Both the position numbers and the translations under genes were made by a program. 64,000 nucleotides of DNA from the NCBI GenBank assembly GCA_015709495.1, contig CP054189.1:1116001-1180000 (forward strand). Direction: 5' to 3'. This DNA is from Chthonomonadaceae bacterium. GTDB lineage: Bacteria > Armatimonadota > Fimbriimonadia > Fimbriimonadales > Fimbriimonadaceae. Of the stretch, positions 26,003 to 36,951 are shown one piece after another. The notes beneath the pieces were generated by a model, which was not told the DNA's origin, did not search any database, and worked only from the letters and a program-made list of their open reading frames with translations. The stretch's first letter is position 1. The number at the start of each line of letters is the position of its first letter.

Positions 26003-28321
26003 ATGGAACCCCCGAATCGCCTTCAAACGCTCCGAACGCTGCGTTTTGCCACTCTCGACGCAGCGTTTGCCACCGCGTTCGCCACCCTCGTCACAGGAGC
26101 GTTTCTGGTGGGTTTCGTTCGGTACTTGGGGGGTTCCGATGCGTGGGTGAACTTGCTGGTGGCGCTCCCCAGCATGTTGGGCGTTCTCCAGATTCCCGGC
26201 GCGATCTGGGGTCGCGGCGTCGAGTCGTACAAACGGTTCGTGCTTCCGGGCGCTCTCCTTTGGCGCTTGCTGTATCTGCCGCTCGTCGCGTTGCCGCTGC
26301 TGCCTTTGCCCGACACCTGGCGTCTGACGTTCCTCGCCGTCTGCGTGTCGTTGGCGGGAGCGGCCGTCCTGTTGGTGAACCCGATCTACAACGACTGGCT
26401 CGCCGAACTGGTCCCTCCTTCTTCCCGAGGCTGGTACTTCGGGCGACGCCAAATGATCGCGACCGCGGTCGGCGCCCTCGCCGGGACCCTGATGGGGCTC
26501 GTGCTCGATGCGTTCGAAAGGTCGGGGAACGAGGCATTGGGCTATTCGGTAGTGTTTGGCGTCGGGTGGGTGTGCGCGGTCGCCAGCTTCACGATGTTTC
26601 TCTTCATGCGCGACCTGACGCGCGAAAGGCCGATCCGGATGCCGCTCAAGAGGGCGATCGTGTCGTTCGTCGGGCCGCTGAAGGACCACGGCTTCCGACC
26701 CGTCTTGGGGTTTCTCGCCGTGTTCGTGATTGGGCAGGTGTTTCCGGGCAACCTCTTCTCTGCTTTCGCTTTGGAGAGCCTCAAAATGCCCTTCACGGTG
26801 ATCCAGTTCGCTGCGGCGACCCACGCGCTGGGCAGCATCGCGCTGACGCCATTCTGGGGTTATCTTGCCGACCGCTATGGCAACCGACCCGTCCTTGCCC
26901 TGCTTTCGATCGGCCTTGCGTTCTCCCCTTTGATGTGGCTGTTCTGCTTTCCGGGCCGAGATATCGCCAACGCGGCGATTCTCATTTCCGGCCATGTGTT
27001 CAGCGGGGCCGTTTGGGGCGGTGTCGCGCTCTGCCAGCTTAATCTTCTATTCGCAACCGCCAAGACGGAGGACCGCGCGACGTACATCGGCGTCGGCCTC
27101 GCTTTGCAGGCGATTGTGGGCGGCTTGGCCCCCCTTGCCGGCGCGGCGACGATGGAGTTCCTTCGGGGCGTACTCGCCGCTCCCGACGCCTACAAGGTCG
27201 TGTTTTCCGTCACGATGGGGCTTCGGTTTACCTCGGTCTTCTTCTTGCTTCCGGTGCGCGAGGCGGGGTCGCTCAGGCTTCGCGAGGCGTTTCGGCAACT
27301 GAAACAGGTCAATCCCGCCGGATTCCGAGCGGTCAAGCGGCTTGCGCGCTCGACGGACCCGTCCCGCCGCGGCGACGCGATTCGGTCGGCGGCCAAGAGC
27401 CGGTTCACGCTCGCCGTCGATGAGATTGCGAAGTCGCTCCATGACCCCTCGCCTTCCGTTCGGCGAGAGGCGGCCCTCGCGCTCGCGACCATGGGTACGG
27501 AGCGAGCGGTCGTCGAACTCGTCCACCAACTGACGGAGCACCAAGACCTCGTCGAGGAAGAGACCATCGAAGCGCTCGGGCAGATTGGCGATCCTAGGGC
27601 ACTCGAATCGCTGGTCTTGCACCTCCAAAACCCCCGATCGAACCTTCGGCGAGCGGCAGCGAAGGCCTTAGGCAAGTTGGGATGTAAGGAGGCCGAGCAG
27701 CCGCTCATCTCCGCCGCGTCCGATCCCAACGATGCCGATCTTCGAAGGAGTTCGCTCCAGGCGCTTCGTGTTTTGGGCTCAACGGCAGCCATCGATGTCG
27801 TGGCCGAGGCTCTCAGGGACCCCTACCCCAGCCTGCGAATCGCCGCTGCGGAGGCTGTAGCTGAAATCGGCTTCCGGGAACTCGCAAGTGTCCTCCGCGA
27901 GACCCTTGGCAGACACGGCGACGAGGCCGAAAGCGAGATGGCGTATGCGCTCGGAGCGGTGGGAGATGAAGGCGACATTCCCCGTATCCTCGGCATTGCG
28001 GCGCAGTGCCGCTCGGTCATCACGCGCCGCCGCTGCTTGCTCGGAGTCGCCCGGATCGTCGGCGTCGAATCGACAGCCTATCGCCTCTTCATGACGGAGG
28101 GGTTCGAGCGGGATGCGGCGCTGCTTTCGATGGCTTCGTCGGGGGGAAGGCGCGATCCCTCCGTGCGGGCCGCCCTCGACCACTTCTCTTCTGGCGATGA
28201 AAAGGGCGCCCTTCGGCTCCTGCTGCGCCGACCCCAATGCAAAGTTCTCAAGCCGCTCTTGGACTACGAAGTTGAAGAGTCGTTCTTGGTGGCCTATCCC
28301 CTTGCCGTCGAGGCTCGGTAA
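26003..28321 (+). CDS. MFS transporter fused to C-terminal HEAT-repeat domain
   Basis: A 772-residue protein. Residues about 1-420 form a major-facilitator-like membrane domain with about 12 hydrophobic segments (for example FATAFATLVTGAFLVGFV and LRFTSVFFLLPV) and an RYGNRP loop after LADR between the halves. Residues about 430-720 are HEAT/PBS-lyase-type helical repeats: SVRREAALALATMGTERAV, ALGQIGDPRALESL, LRRAAAKALGKLGCKEAE, LRIAAAEAVAEIGFRE. Such repeats bind proteins, so the cytoplasmic tail may be a regulatory or docking platform. The substrate is unknown. The ATG follows AAAGGGA. I consider the fusion real because the frame is continuous, with consistent codon use. Confidence 0.82.
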   Translation: MEPPNRLQTLRTLRFATLDAAFATAFATLVTGAFLVGFVRYLGGSDAWVNLLVALPSMLGVLQIPGAIWGRGVESYKRFVLPGALLWRLLYLPLVALPLLPLPDTWRLTFLAVCVSLAGAAVLLVNPIYNDWLAELVPPSSRGWYFGRRQMIATAVGALAGTLMGLVLDAFERSGNEALGYSVVFGVGWVCAVASFTMFLFMRDLTRERPIRMPLKRAIVSFVGPLKDHGFRPVLGFLAVFVIGQVFPGNLFSAFALESLKMPFTVIQFAAATHALGSIALTPFWGYLADRYGNRPVLALLSIGLAFSPLMWLFCFPGRDIANAAILISGHVFSGAVWGGVALCQLNLLFATAKTEDRATYIGVGLALQAIVGGLAPLAGAATMEFLRGVLAAPDAYKVVFSVTMGLRFTSVFFLLPVREAGSLRLREAFRQLKQVNPAGFRAVKRLARSTDPSRRGDAIRSAAKSRFTLAVDEIAKSLHDPSPSVRREAALALATMGTERAVVELVHQLTEHQDLVEEETIEALGQIGDPRALESLVLHLQNPRSNLRRAAAKALGKLGCKEAEQPLISAASDPNDADLRRSSLQALRVLGSTAAIDVVAEALRDPYPSLRIAAAEAVAEIGFRELASVLRETLGRHGDEAESEMAYALGAVGDEGDIPRILGIAAQCRSVITRRRCLLGVARIVGVESTAYRLFMTEGFERDAALLSMASSGGRRDPSVRAALDHFSSGDEKGALRLLLRRPQCKVLKPLLDYEVEESFLVAYPLAVEAR

Positions 28322-28338
28322 TCCAGCTTGTACCCAGC

Positions 28339-29412
28339 CTACCGATCCAGGCGTCTCAGAAACTCCTCGTGCGTGAGCTCGCCCGATCGACGAAACTCCA
28401 TCATCGCCGAGCGAATGATCTCCCCTCGATGGGTGTCGTTCGGTTTCCAATCGAGGTGAGCGAGGTAAGGCCCCGATTGGAGCTTCAAGAGTCTCTGGTA
28501 GGCGCGTCTGGCATCGGGATATCGGGGGGCAAGGTCGTGGACGACAAGCTCTGTGTAGAACTGGGCGATGCCTTCCACCACATCTTTCGATGTTTTATGG
28601 AAGAAGAACACCGGCCAATCCCACTTATCGATGTCTCGACCCAGTTGAGAGTAGGCGTGAGCCAGTTCATGAGCCAGCACGACGACGGTGAGCGACTCGA
28701 CCGAAACGTTCAGGACCTTCGCAAGGGTGGCGATCGCCATCCAATACAGGTCGATTCTCGGGTCTGACGGGTTGTACCAATAGCATCCGAGAAGGTCTCT
28801 GGGCACGCTCCGGAACCGCTGCAAGAGCGCCGAAGCGCCGCTGGCCCTGAGGAGGCTGTGAATTCTCTCGCTTTCGGCTTCACACTCTCCCACCGTAAAG
28901 CCTAAGCCGGGGTGTTTTCGAGCAAGGCTTGCGAGCCGCTTGAGCCCCTTTGCGGCGTCGAGAAGAGCGTCCATCGCGAAGATTACGTCCCACCCGGCCT
29001 CATCATTGAGCGCTCCAATGACCCAGAGGAATTCGGGCATGACGTTATCCACTACCCTGACAGGAACTTGAGCGTTCCAGTCGCCGACCACCAGCCTCAG
29101 ACCCGTGGTGCGACGAAGAACATCTCGAATAGGCTGATTCCAAAACCTCTTCGCATCCTCCGCTGCCTTCTTTGCGCCTGTAAAGGACCGCTCCAGCGCT
29201 TGGAGGAAGGTTCCAGGCGGAGCCACAGGGTGAACGTACTCTCGACGTTCCTCTCCAACAAAAAGGGATTCCTTCCCACGCTCGCGGTGGTCCCGTATCA
29301 GACGATCGAGTCCGTCGTCCATCTCCAAGTGGGTTGTTCGAGCTCCGGCGCCTGTTGTCCTTCTAGTGGAAAGGTCCCAGCAGAGGAACCGGAACCTGAG
29401 GAAACGCGTCAT
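28339..29412 (-). CDS. Putative zinc metallopeptidase-like protein (HExxH)
   Basis: A protein of 327-357 residues whose C-terminal half contains VVVLAHELAHAYSQLGRDIDKWDWPVF and, 30 residues on, VVEGIAQFYTEL. The HELAH helix plus a downstream Glu in EGIAQFY fits a gluzincin-type zinc site, but I do not recognise the family or substrate. The N-terminal part is helical (LERSFTGAKKAAEDAKRFW). Start codon uncertain: the ATG at 29412 lies 17 bases from the 5' end of the divergent ssrA and has no Shine-Dalgarno, while the ATG at 29322 leaves more room for both promoters. It is convergent with the MFS-HEAT gene, 17 bases apart. Confidence 0.72.
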   Translation of the reverse strand: MTRFLRFRFLCWDLSTRRTTGAGARTTHLEMDDGLDRLIRDHRERGKESLFVGEERREYVHPVAPPGTFLQALERSFTGAKKAAEDAKRFWNQPIRDVLRRTTGLRLVVGDWNAQVPVRVVDNVMPEFLWVIGALNDEAGWDVIFAMDALLDAAKGLKRLASLARKHPGLGFTVGECEAESERIHSLLRASGASALLQRFRSVPRDLLGCYWYNPSDPRIDLYWMAIATLAKVLNVSVESLTVVVLAHELAHAYSQLGRDIDKWDWPVFFFHKTSKDVVEGIAQFYTELVVHDLAPRYPDARRAYQRLLKLQSGPYLAHLDWKPNDTHRGEIIRSAMMEFRRSGELTHEEFLRRLDR

Positions 29413-29429
29413 ACTGACTGAGACAACTT

Positions 29430-29786
29430 GGGGGCGAACGGGTTCGACAGAGCTGGTTCGATCTTCGGTTGCGAGCCGAGGCGCCGCTGGCCTCGTAAAA
29501 AGCGGCAAACAAAGCAACTGCGAACAACAACTTCGCTTACGCGGCCTAATAGCTGCCGCGCGTCTGGGGTCCGCCGAGCCGGTAGGCAACCTTCAGGCGT
29601 AGCCAAATCCGGATCGCTTGCGTGAGCTTCGGCTCGGAGCGCGCGTAGGCTAAAACAATCGAGCTAAGCGCGGGGCAGCCCGCCCCTTGGAGGGCTCCGC
29701 GACGAAAACCTAAGTAGGGGAGACGCTCGTGGGAACCGTAGGTACGACAGTTTTGGAAGCGGGTTCAATTCCCGCCGCCTCCACCA
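29430..29786 (+). ncRNA. ssrA: Transfer-messenger RNA (tmRNA)
   Basis: A 357-nt tmRNA. The 5' GGGGGCG pairs with the 3' CGCCTCC before the encoded ACCA; the tRNA-like part has GGGTTCAATTCCC as the T-arm, and the 5' end continues with the conserved AACGGGTTCGACAG. The tag reading frame resumes at GCA (29505-29507) and encodes ANKATANNNFAYAA, ending in TAA (29547-29549) followed by TAG; the AYAA end matches protease tags. Pseudoknot-like GC-rich segments follow. It rescues ribosomes stalled on broken mRNAs together with SmpB, which is not in the window. A short GGGAC/GTCCC hairpin (29799-29812) lies just after the 3' end but lacks a T-run. Confidence 0.96.
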
Positions 29787-29905
29787 GTCTTCTGGTCCGG
29801 GACCGCCGTCCCGTGGCGATCTTCCGGAAATCCCCGCGCCTTACCTCAGCGCCCTTCTTGGACCGATGGTTCGTCGGCTCCATCCTCTGGGTCTCTGTCG
29901 AGTCT

Positions 29906-29958
29906 TTATTTTAGGATATGGCCCTAAGCTAAAATAACGAACATCGGTATTTTAGGAT
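29906..29958. repeat. fic operator: inverted and direct copies of TTATTTTAG
   Basis: TTATTTTAG (29906-29914) and CTAAAATAA (29929-29937) form a perfect 9-bp inverted repeat with a 14-nt spacer; a third half-site, TATTTTAGGAT (29948-29958), repeats TATTTTAGGAT at 29908-29918 and runs into the fic start codon. The right arm contains a -10-like TAAAAT (29930-29935). AT-rich half-sites in this GC-rich genome and the DNA-binding domain in Fic itself suggest autoregulation. Confidence 0.6.
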
Positions 29959-31126
29959 GAAGCGAGGACTTCAGGGCAGATACGTGGTGCTTTCGAAGGT
30001 GGGAGAAGAGGCTCGGGCCTTCGTGCCCGCGCCGCTGCCGCCCTACCCGCCGATCGACTGGACCCCTTCACTACGGAGCAAGTTCGACCAGGCGCTGCTG
30101 GCCCTTGGCCGACTGGATAGCGTTTCAACCCTGCTTCCCGACACCTCGCTGTTTCTCTACATGTACGTCCGAAAGGAAGCCGTGCTGTCCTCCATGATCG
30201 AGGGAACTCAGTCGTCGATTTCGGACTTGTTGCTGTTTGAGCTGGATCAGGAACCTGGGGTGCCTTTGGATGACGTGAGCGAGGTGAGCCGCTACGTTTC
30301 GGCGCTCCATCATGGATTGCGGCTGCTCGACGAAGGGCTTCCTCTCTCTCTGAGGTTGATTCGGGAGGTGCATGGGGTGCTCCTTGCGAAGGGAAGGGGC
30401 AGCGTCCAGACTCCGGGGGAGTTCAGGCGCAGCCAGAACTGGATCGGGGGTACTCGACCTGGCAATGCGTCATTCGTTCCCCCACCGGCAGATGAAGTGC
30501 AGGAATGCATGAATCAGCTTGAGTTGTTTCTCCACGACGTCCCAGAACCCACCCCTCCGCTGCTCAAAGCGGCGCTGGCTCACGTGCAATTCGAAACCAT
30601 TCATCCGTTTCTTGACGGGAACGGCAGGCTTGGAAGGCTCTTGATCACCCTCTTGCTGTGCGAGCAGGGGGCGCTCAGGGAACCGATGCTCTACCTTAGC
30701 CTCTACTTCAAGACTCATCGCCAGAGATATTACGAACTTCTGAACAGCGTCCGGCTTACGGGCGATTGGGAGTCGTGGCTCGGCTTTTTCGCCGAGGCGG
30801 TGACGTACACCTCGAATCAGGCCGTTCAGACCGCTCAGCAGCTTCATGATCTATCGAAGCAAGACCGAACCCGGATCGGCGACCTCGGCCGGGCGGCCCG
30901 TTCCGCGCTTCAGGTCCATCGAGCGCTCATGGAGCGGCCCGTGGCTAATTCGAACTCCCTTGTGGCAAAAACTGGTCTTACCCCAGCTTCGGTCAACAAT
31001 GCGCTCGGCCATCTTGTGAGGCTTGGCATCGTGCGGGAACTGACCGAGAAGAAACGCAACCGATTGTTCAGCTACTCCGACTACATCGCGATCCTGAGCC
31101 GTGGGACGGAACCGCCCGACAGGTAG
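29957..31126 (+). CDS. Fic family protein (class II, with winged-helix C-terminus)
   Basis: A 389-residue AMP-transferase candidate. The active Fic loop HPFLDGNGRLGR is intact at about residues 216-227, preceded by FETI. The inhibitory alpha-helix motif is S78-x-x-x-E82-G83 (SSMIEGTQSS), which places it in class II, self-inhibited by an N-terminal helix. Residues about 305-385 form a winged helix-turn-helix (NSNSLVAKTGLTPASVNNALGHLVRLGIVREL), typical of the DUF4172/Fic-HTH proteins. Such Fic proteins AMPylate themselves or target proteins; the target here is unknown. The promoter has three copies of an AT-rich half-site, probably its own operator. The gene sits alone after ssrA, whose 3' region is a common integration zone. 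Confidence 0.9.
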   Translation: MKRGLQGRYVVLSKVGEEARAFVPAPLPPYPPIDWTPSLRSKFDQALLALGRLDSVSTLLPDTSLFLYMYVRKEAVLSSMIEGTQSSISDLLLFELDQEPGVPLDDVSEVSRYVSALHHGLRLLDEGLPLSLRLIREVHGVLLAKGRGSVQTPGEFRRSQNWIGGTRPGNASFVPPPADEVQECMNQLELFLHDVPEPTPPLLKAALAHVQFETIHPFLDGNGRLGRLLITLLLCEQGALREPMLYLSLYFKTHRQRYYELLNSVRLTGDWESWLGFFAEAVTYTSNQAVQTAQQLHDLSKQDRTRIGDLGRAARSALQVHRALMERPVANSNSLVAKTGLTPASVNNALGHLVRLGIVRELTEKKRNRLFSYSDYIAILSRGTEPPDR

Positions 31127-31187
31127 CCCCGATCCGCGCGCCGAGCCCTGACCCTTAGCCCACCTATCGCAGGACCCGGCGGTAGCC

Positions 31188-31193
31188 TACAAT
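31188..31193 (+). promoter_or_regulatory. -10 box (TACAAT) for leaderless HAD gene
   Basis: TACAAT lies exactly six bases before the GTG start at 31200, so transcription is expected to start at the GTG. Confidence 0.5.
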
Positions 31194-31199
31194 AGGGTT

Positions 31200-31823
31200 G
31201 TGCGCGTCGTTTGCTTCGATCTCGGGGGTGTGCTCGTTTCCGTGCGGCAGCATTGGCTCGAGTGCATCGAGGCTGCCGGACTCGCCGACGCCGCCAGACT
31301 CCGCACCAACGCTCACCTGACCGAGTTCGATGGCTTCGACCGATTCCAAGCGGGCGAGATCGCAGAAAACGAGTATCTCGAGGGTTTAGCCGAGTTCATC
31401 GGGGGGATCGATTCCGCCGACGCGCTGGAGGTTCACAACGCGATCCTCGCCACCGAGTTTCGGGGCGTTCTCGAAGTCGTGGAGAGCCTGCACTCCTCCC
31501 AAATCGTGACGGGATGCCTGAGCAATACGAACGCTCCCCACTGGCATCTCATGCATCACACCGAGCGGTTTCCGGCGATCCGGTGTCTCCAGTTTCCGAT
31601 CGCCTCGCACGAAATCCGGCAGTCCAAACCGGAGCCACGCGCCTATAGGACGTTCGAAGTAGGCGTACAAGCGAGCCCCGACGAAATCCTGTACTTCGAA
31701 GATGGCCCCGCGAACGTCGAGGCCGCGATTCGTTTGGGATGGGACGCCGTACTGATCGACCCCGAAGACGATCCCGCCAAGCAGATGCGCCTGGCCCTCG
31801 CGCACCGCGGCGCTCTACTCTGA
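31200..31823 (+). CDS. HAD superfamily (subfamily IA) phosphatase
   Basis: A 207-residue haloacid-dehalogenase-fold hydrolase. Motif I is [10 protein letters not shown], in which the nucleophile Asp is followed by Leu-Gly-Gly, motif II is [11 protein letters not shown], the motif III Lys is in [13 protein letters not shown], and the acidic motif IV is [25 protein letters not shown]. The cap is a helical insert of type C1, so the substrate is a small phosphorylated metabolite not predictable from sequence. In motif I the general acid that is usually DxD is DLGG, as in the alpha-D-glucose-1-phosphatase-like YihX group. The start is GTG, leaderless. Its 3' end overlaps the convergent epimerase gene by 9 bases. 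Confidence 0.85.
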   Translation: MRVVCFDLGGVLVSVRQHWLECIEAAGLADAARLRTNAHLTEFDGFDRFQAGEIAENEYLEGLAEFIGGIDSADALEVHNAILATEFRGVLEVVESLHSSQIVTGCLSNTNAPHWHLMHHTERFPAIRCLQFPIASHEIRQSKPEPRAYRTFEVGVQASPDEILYFEDGPANVEAAIRLGWDAVLIDPEDDPAKQMRLALAHRGALL

Positions 31824-32759
31824 ACCTTCGCGCAGCCGGTCCCGAAAGTGCTCAATGGTGAGCCGTAGGCCCTCTTCGACCGGAGTCCTAGGCGACCAAT
31901 TCAGGATCGTTCTTGCCCGCGTGAGGTCGGGGCGCCTTCGCTTGGGATCGTCAGGAACGGCGTCGGTGTGAACGATGCCGGCCGTCGAGCCGGTGAGTCT
32001 AAGGATCATCTCGGCGAATTCGCTCACCGAAAGCTCATGCTCGCTCCCGATGTTGATGGGTTCGACAAAACCAGACTCAAACAGCTTGAGAACGCCGTCG
32101 ATCGTGTCGTCCACATAGCAGAAGGATCGCGTGTGCGACCCGTCGCCAAAAACGGTAAGCGGCTCGTTTCGAAGCCCTTGGGCCACGAAGTTCGGGACGA
32201 CCCGCCCGTCGTCGAGCCTCATCCTCGGTCCGTAAGAGTTGAAGAACCGCACGATCCGGGTGTCGACGCCGTGGATGCGATTGTAGGCCATCGTCATCGC
32301 TTCAGCGAACCTCTTGGCTTCGTCATAGACGCCGCGTGGGCCGATCGGATTCACGTTGCCCCAATAGGTTTCGGGTTGAGGCGAGACCTCGGGGTCGCCA
32401 TAAACCTCGCTCGTGCTGGCTAAGACGAACCTCGCGCGCTTGTGCTTGGCGAGTCCGAGCGCCTTGTGGGTACCGAGGGCGCCGGCCTTGAGAACTTGGA
32501 TCGGGAAGCGGTCGAAGTCGACAGGGCTTGCCGGACTGGCGAAGTGGAAAACCGCGTCCACCGACCCTTCCAGGAACAGGTACTCGGTCACGTCCTGCTT
32601 GATGAACCGGACGCGGCCGGAACCCAAGTGCGTCGCCAAGTTTTCGGCGCTGCCGGTGATGAGGTTGTCGATGACCGTGACTTCCCATCCGCGCTTGACC
32701 AGCCGGTCGGTGAGGTGAGAACCCAAGAACCCCGCCCCGCCGGTCACAACAGCCCGCAT
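31815..32759 (-). CDS. NAD-dependent epimerase/dehydratase, UDP-glucuronate decarboxylase-like
   Basis: A 314-residue extended SDR. NAD binding: [30 protein letters not shown]. The catalytic Ser and Tyr-Lys-type triad are in [40 protein letters not shown], a signature nearly identical to UDP-xylose synthase (UXS), and [19 protein letters not shown] is also typical. The probable reaction is oxidation and decarboxylation of UDP-glucuronate to UDP-xylose; a UDP-glucose epimerase-like role is less likely. The product would feed surface glycans. It is divergent from coaBC (62 bases) and no glycosyltransferase genes are nearby. Confidence 0.85.
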   Translation of the reverse strand: MRAVVTGGAGFLGSHLTDRLVKRGWEVTVIDNLITGSAENLATHLGSGRVRFIKQDVTEYLFLEGSVDAVFHFASPASPVDFDRFPIQVLKAGALGTHKALGLAKHKRARFVLASTSEVYGDPEVSPQPETYWGNVNPIGPRGVYDEAKRFAEAMTMAYNRIHGVDTRIVRFFNSYGPRMRLDDGRVVPNFVAQGLRNEPLTVFGDGSHTRSFCYVDDTIDGVLKLFESGFVEPINIGSEHELSVSEFAEMILRLTGSTAGIVHTDAVPDDPKRRRPDLTRARTILNWSPRTPVEEGLRLTIEHFRDRLREGSE

Positions 32760-32821
32760 GGCCTATTGTGGCCCAATCCGGTCCGGGCCGGAGCGCGGTC
32801 AAACCGGGTAAACCTCGCTGC

Positions 32822-34000
32822 GTGCCGAATCTAGTCCTGGGCGTGAGTGGAAGCGTGGCTGCGTATCGCGCCGCCGACCTTGCCCGAGATCTGATGCGCG
32901 CAGGGTTTTCGGTCCGGGTTTGCCTGACCGATGCAGCGGAGAGGTTCGTAACGCCCGATCTGTTTGAGGCGCTCACGGGGCAACCTTGCCTGGCCGACGT
33001 TTTCGACGAACCGGAGCGCGGCCGAATGGCGCACATCGATTGGGCGCGCCAAGCCGACGTGCTCCTGATCGCTCCGACCACCGCGAGCACTCTCAACAAG
33101 CTCGCTGCGGGAATCGCCGACGACATGTTGACCACCCTCGTGCTCGCCTACGAGGGGCCGATCATCGTCGCGCCCGCGATGAACCCCTCGATGTTCCTCG
33201 ACCCCACAACTCAGAAGTCTCTTCGGGAACTCCGGGAGCGGGCGGTCCTCGTGATCGAACCCGCCGAGGGCGATGTGGCCTGCGGGGAGTCGGGGCAGGG
33301 CAAGCTCGCCGCCAACTCCCGCATCGTTGAATTCACCGTGGAATCACACCGCCGTCTCAGGCGGCTGAAGGGCAAGACGATCTTGCTCACGACCGGGCCC
33401 ACTCACGAGGCGATCGACAGCGTGCGGTTTGTGGGCAACCGGTCGAGCGGCAAGATGGGCGCGGCGATCGCCCAGGCAGCCCAAATGATGGGAGCGAACC
33501 TGAGAATCGTATCGGGCCCCTCAGACGCGACTTTGCCAAGGCTGGCGCAAATCGTGCGGGTAGATTCGGCGCGCGAAATGCTGGCGGCAGGCCTCGGTAT
33601 GGCCGACGGGGTCGATGCGATCCTTGGCGTTGCGGCCGTCGCCGACTTTCGGCCGAAGTCTCCATTCGAAGGCAAGATCCGCAGGGATGGGAAACCGATG
33701 ACTGTCGAGTTTGAACCCAACCCCGATGTTCTGGCGGCGCTGGTCGAAAGGGCGGGGCCCGATACGCGCGCAATCGGCTTTGCCGCTGAACCGACCCCCG
33801 ACACCGAAGCCGCCGAAGAGAAGATTAGGCGGAAGGGCCTTTATGCTCTCGCGATCAACGACATCTCGCGTCGGGACATCGGCTTCGGCGCAGACGAGAA
33901 CGAGCTCACGCTCCTTTTTCAGGACGGCAGAAAGCTCCATTGCCCCAAGGCCCCGAAGCTCCTGTGCGCGTTTTGGCTCTTGGAAAACGTCTTCGATTGA
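32822..34000 (+). CDS. coaBC: Phosphopantothenoylcysteine synthetase/decarboxylase
   Basis: A bifunctional coenzyme A enzyme of 392 residues. The N-terminal CoaC part (1-185) has the flavin fold GVSGSVAAYRAADLARDL, the catalytic His region (AHIDWARQADVLLIAPTTASTLNKLA) and the PAMNPSMF substrate clamp, then AGDVACGESGQGKLA-like EGDVACGESGQGKLA. The C-terminal CoaB part has TTGPTHEAIDSVRFVGNRSSGKMGAAIA and the KIRRDGK lysine. It ligates cysteine to 4-phosphopantothenate with CTP and decarboxylates the product. The start is GTG, giving the conserved VPNLVLGVSGSV; TAAACC lies 7 nt before it. It is convergent with sdhC. Confidence 0.92.
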   Translation: MPNLVLGVSGSVAAYRAADLARDLMRAGFSVRVCLTDAAERFVTPDLFEALTGQPCLADVFDEPERGRMAHIDWARQADVLLIAPTTASTLNKLAAGIADDMLTTLVLAYEGPIIVAPAMNPSMFLDPTTQKSLRELRERAVLVIEPAEGDVACGESGQGKLAANSRIVEFTVESHRRLRRLKGKTILLTTGPTHEAIDSVRFVGNRSSGKMGAAIAQAAQMMGANLRIVSGPSDATLPRLAQIVRVDSAREMLAAGLGMADGVDAILGVAAVADFRPKSPFEGKIRRDGKPMTVEFEPNPDVLAALVERAGPDTRAIGFAAEPTPDTEAAEEKIRRKGLYALAINDISRRDIGFGADENELTLLFQDGRKLHCPKAPKLLCAFWLLENVFD

Positions 34001-34011
34001 GCTTCGTGGAG

Positions 34012-34662
34012 CTAGTGCATGAGGAACCCGGCGAGCGCCGCCCAACCGAGCAACGTAATCGCCACGAACGCCACTGCCGAAAACCGCTGGACCGCGGCCT
34101 GCGAACGATCGCTGACGGTGATGCCCCAACGGATGCAGAAGTTCCAAATCCCATAGCTCAGGTGATAGGAGGCCGCAAGGACCCCGAGCGCATAGACCGC
34201 AAGGAGCAGGTACCCGTTCTCGGTCAGCTTCGTCTGCCACGCGGCGTACTCGATCACTCGCGGATCGTTCGTCGCGTACTTGTGAACGGTCGTTGAGATC
34301 ACGTGGTAGGTGAGGAAGAAGAACAGCGCGATCCCGCTCCATCTCTGCAGCACGTACATCAGGTTCTGGGACCAGTTGTAGCGCGAGCCGAAGTAGTTGG
34401 GCTTGCTTCGGTTCGCGATAAACAGCCCATAGAGGGCGTGGAAGAGCAGCGGCGTCCAAATGAGCAGTACTTCGGCGGCAAGGAGGACGTGCTTCGGGAC
34501 CGACTCGAAGAACCCGATGACGCCGTCGAACTTCGCTGGGCCCGCCAGGCTGAAGGAGTTCAGCGTGAGGTGCTGGAGCATATAGAACCCGATCGGTACG
34601 ATGCCGGTCAGAGAATGAACCCGATGCCAAAAGAAGCTCTCCCGCGTGAGCGCGAAGGACAT
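34012..34662 (-). CDS. sdhC: Succinate dehydrogenase cytochrome b subunit (SdhC, b558 type)
   Basis: A 216-residue membrane protein with five predicted transmembrane segments, which anchors SdhAB and carries heme b. Conserved features: FFWHRVHSLTGIVPIGFYMLQH with His near the first helix, LLFHALYGLFI, FLTYHVIS, and SYHLSYGIWNFCIRWG. These match the single-polypeptide anchor of Bacillus-type succinate:menaquinone reductase rather than the SdhC/SdhD pair. sdhA and sdhB would normally follow it; here the next gene downstream is convergent coaBC, so the complex genes are split. TAACAT lies six bases before the ATG, and the divergent eno start is 32 bases away. Confidence 0.85.
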   Translation of the reverse strand: MSFALTRESFFWHRVHSLTGIVPIGFYMLQHLTLNSFSLAGPAKFDGVIGFFESVPKHVLLAAEVLLIWTPLLFHALYGLFIANRSKPNYFGSRYNWSQNLMYVLQRWSGIALFFFLTYHVISTTVHKYATNDPRVIEYAAWQTKLTENGYLLLAVYALGVLAASYHLSYGIWNFCIRWGITVSDRSQAAVQRFSAVAFVAITLLGWAALAGFLMH

Positions 34663-34668
34663 GGAATC

Positions 34669-36847
<2,179 letters not shown>

Positions 36848-36901
36848 GAGTCCAGAGGTTAGACCGGATGCCGCCGCGAGCGCAAGGGAGGCCTATAGCA
36901 A

Positions 36902-36929
36902 GAAGCCCCCGGCCAAAGCAAGGGGCTTC
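36902..36929 (-). terminator. Hairpin terminator of the PEP-CTERM gene
   Basis: A perfect GAAGCCCC/GGGGCTTC stem with a 12-base loop lies 23 bases past the stop codon of the 36952-37893 gene; the following minus-strand bases (TTGCTATAGG) are only weakly T-rich. Confidence 0.5.
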
Positions 36930-36951
36930 CCAATCGAAAGGAGGTCGTGCC

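Noticed and set aside
29791..29905. Possible second RNA gene or tRNA after ssrA
   Set aside because: A GGGAC/GTCCC hairpin is present but no cloverleaf, T-loop sequence or conserved anticodon arm.
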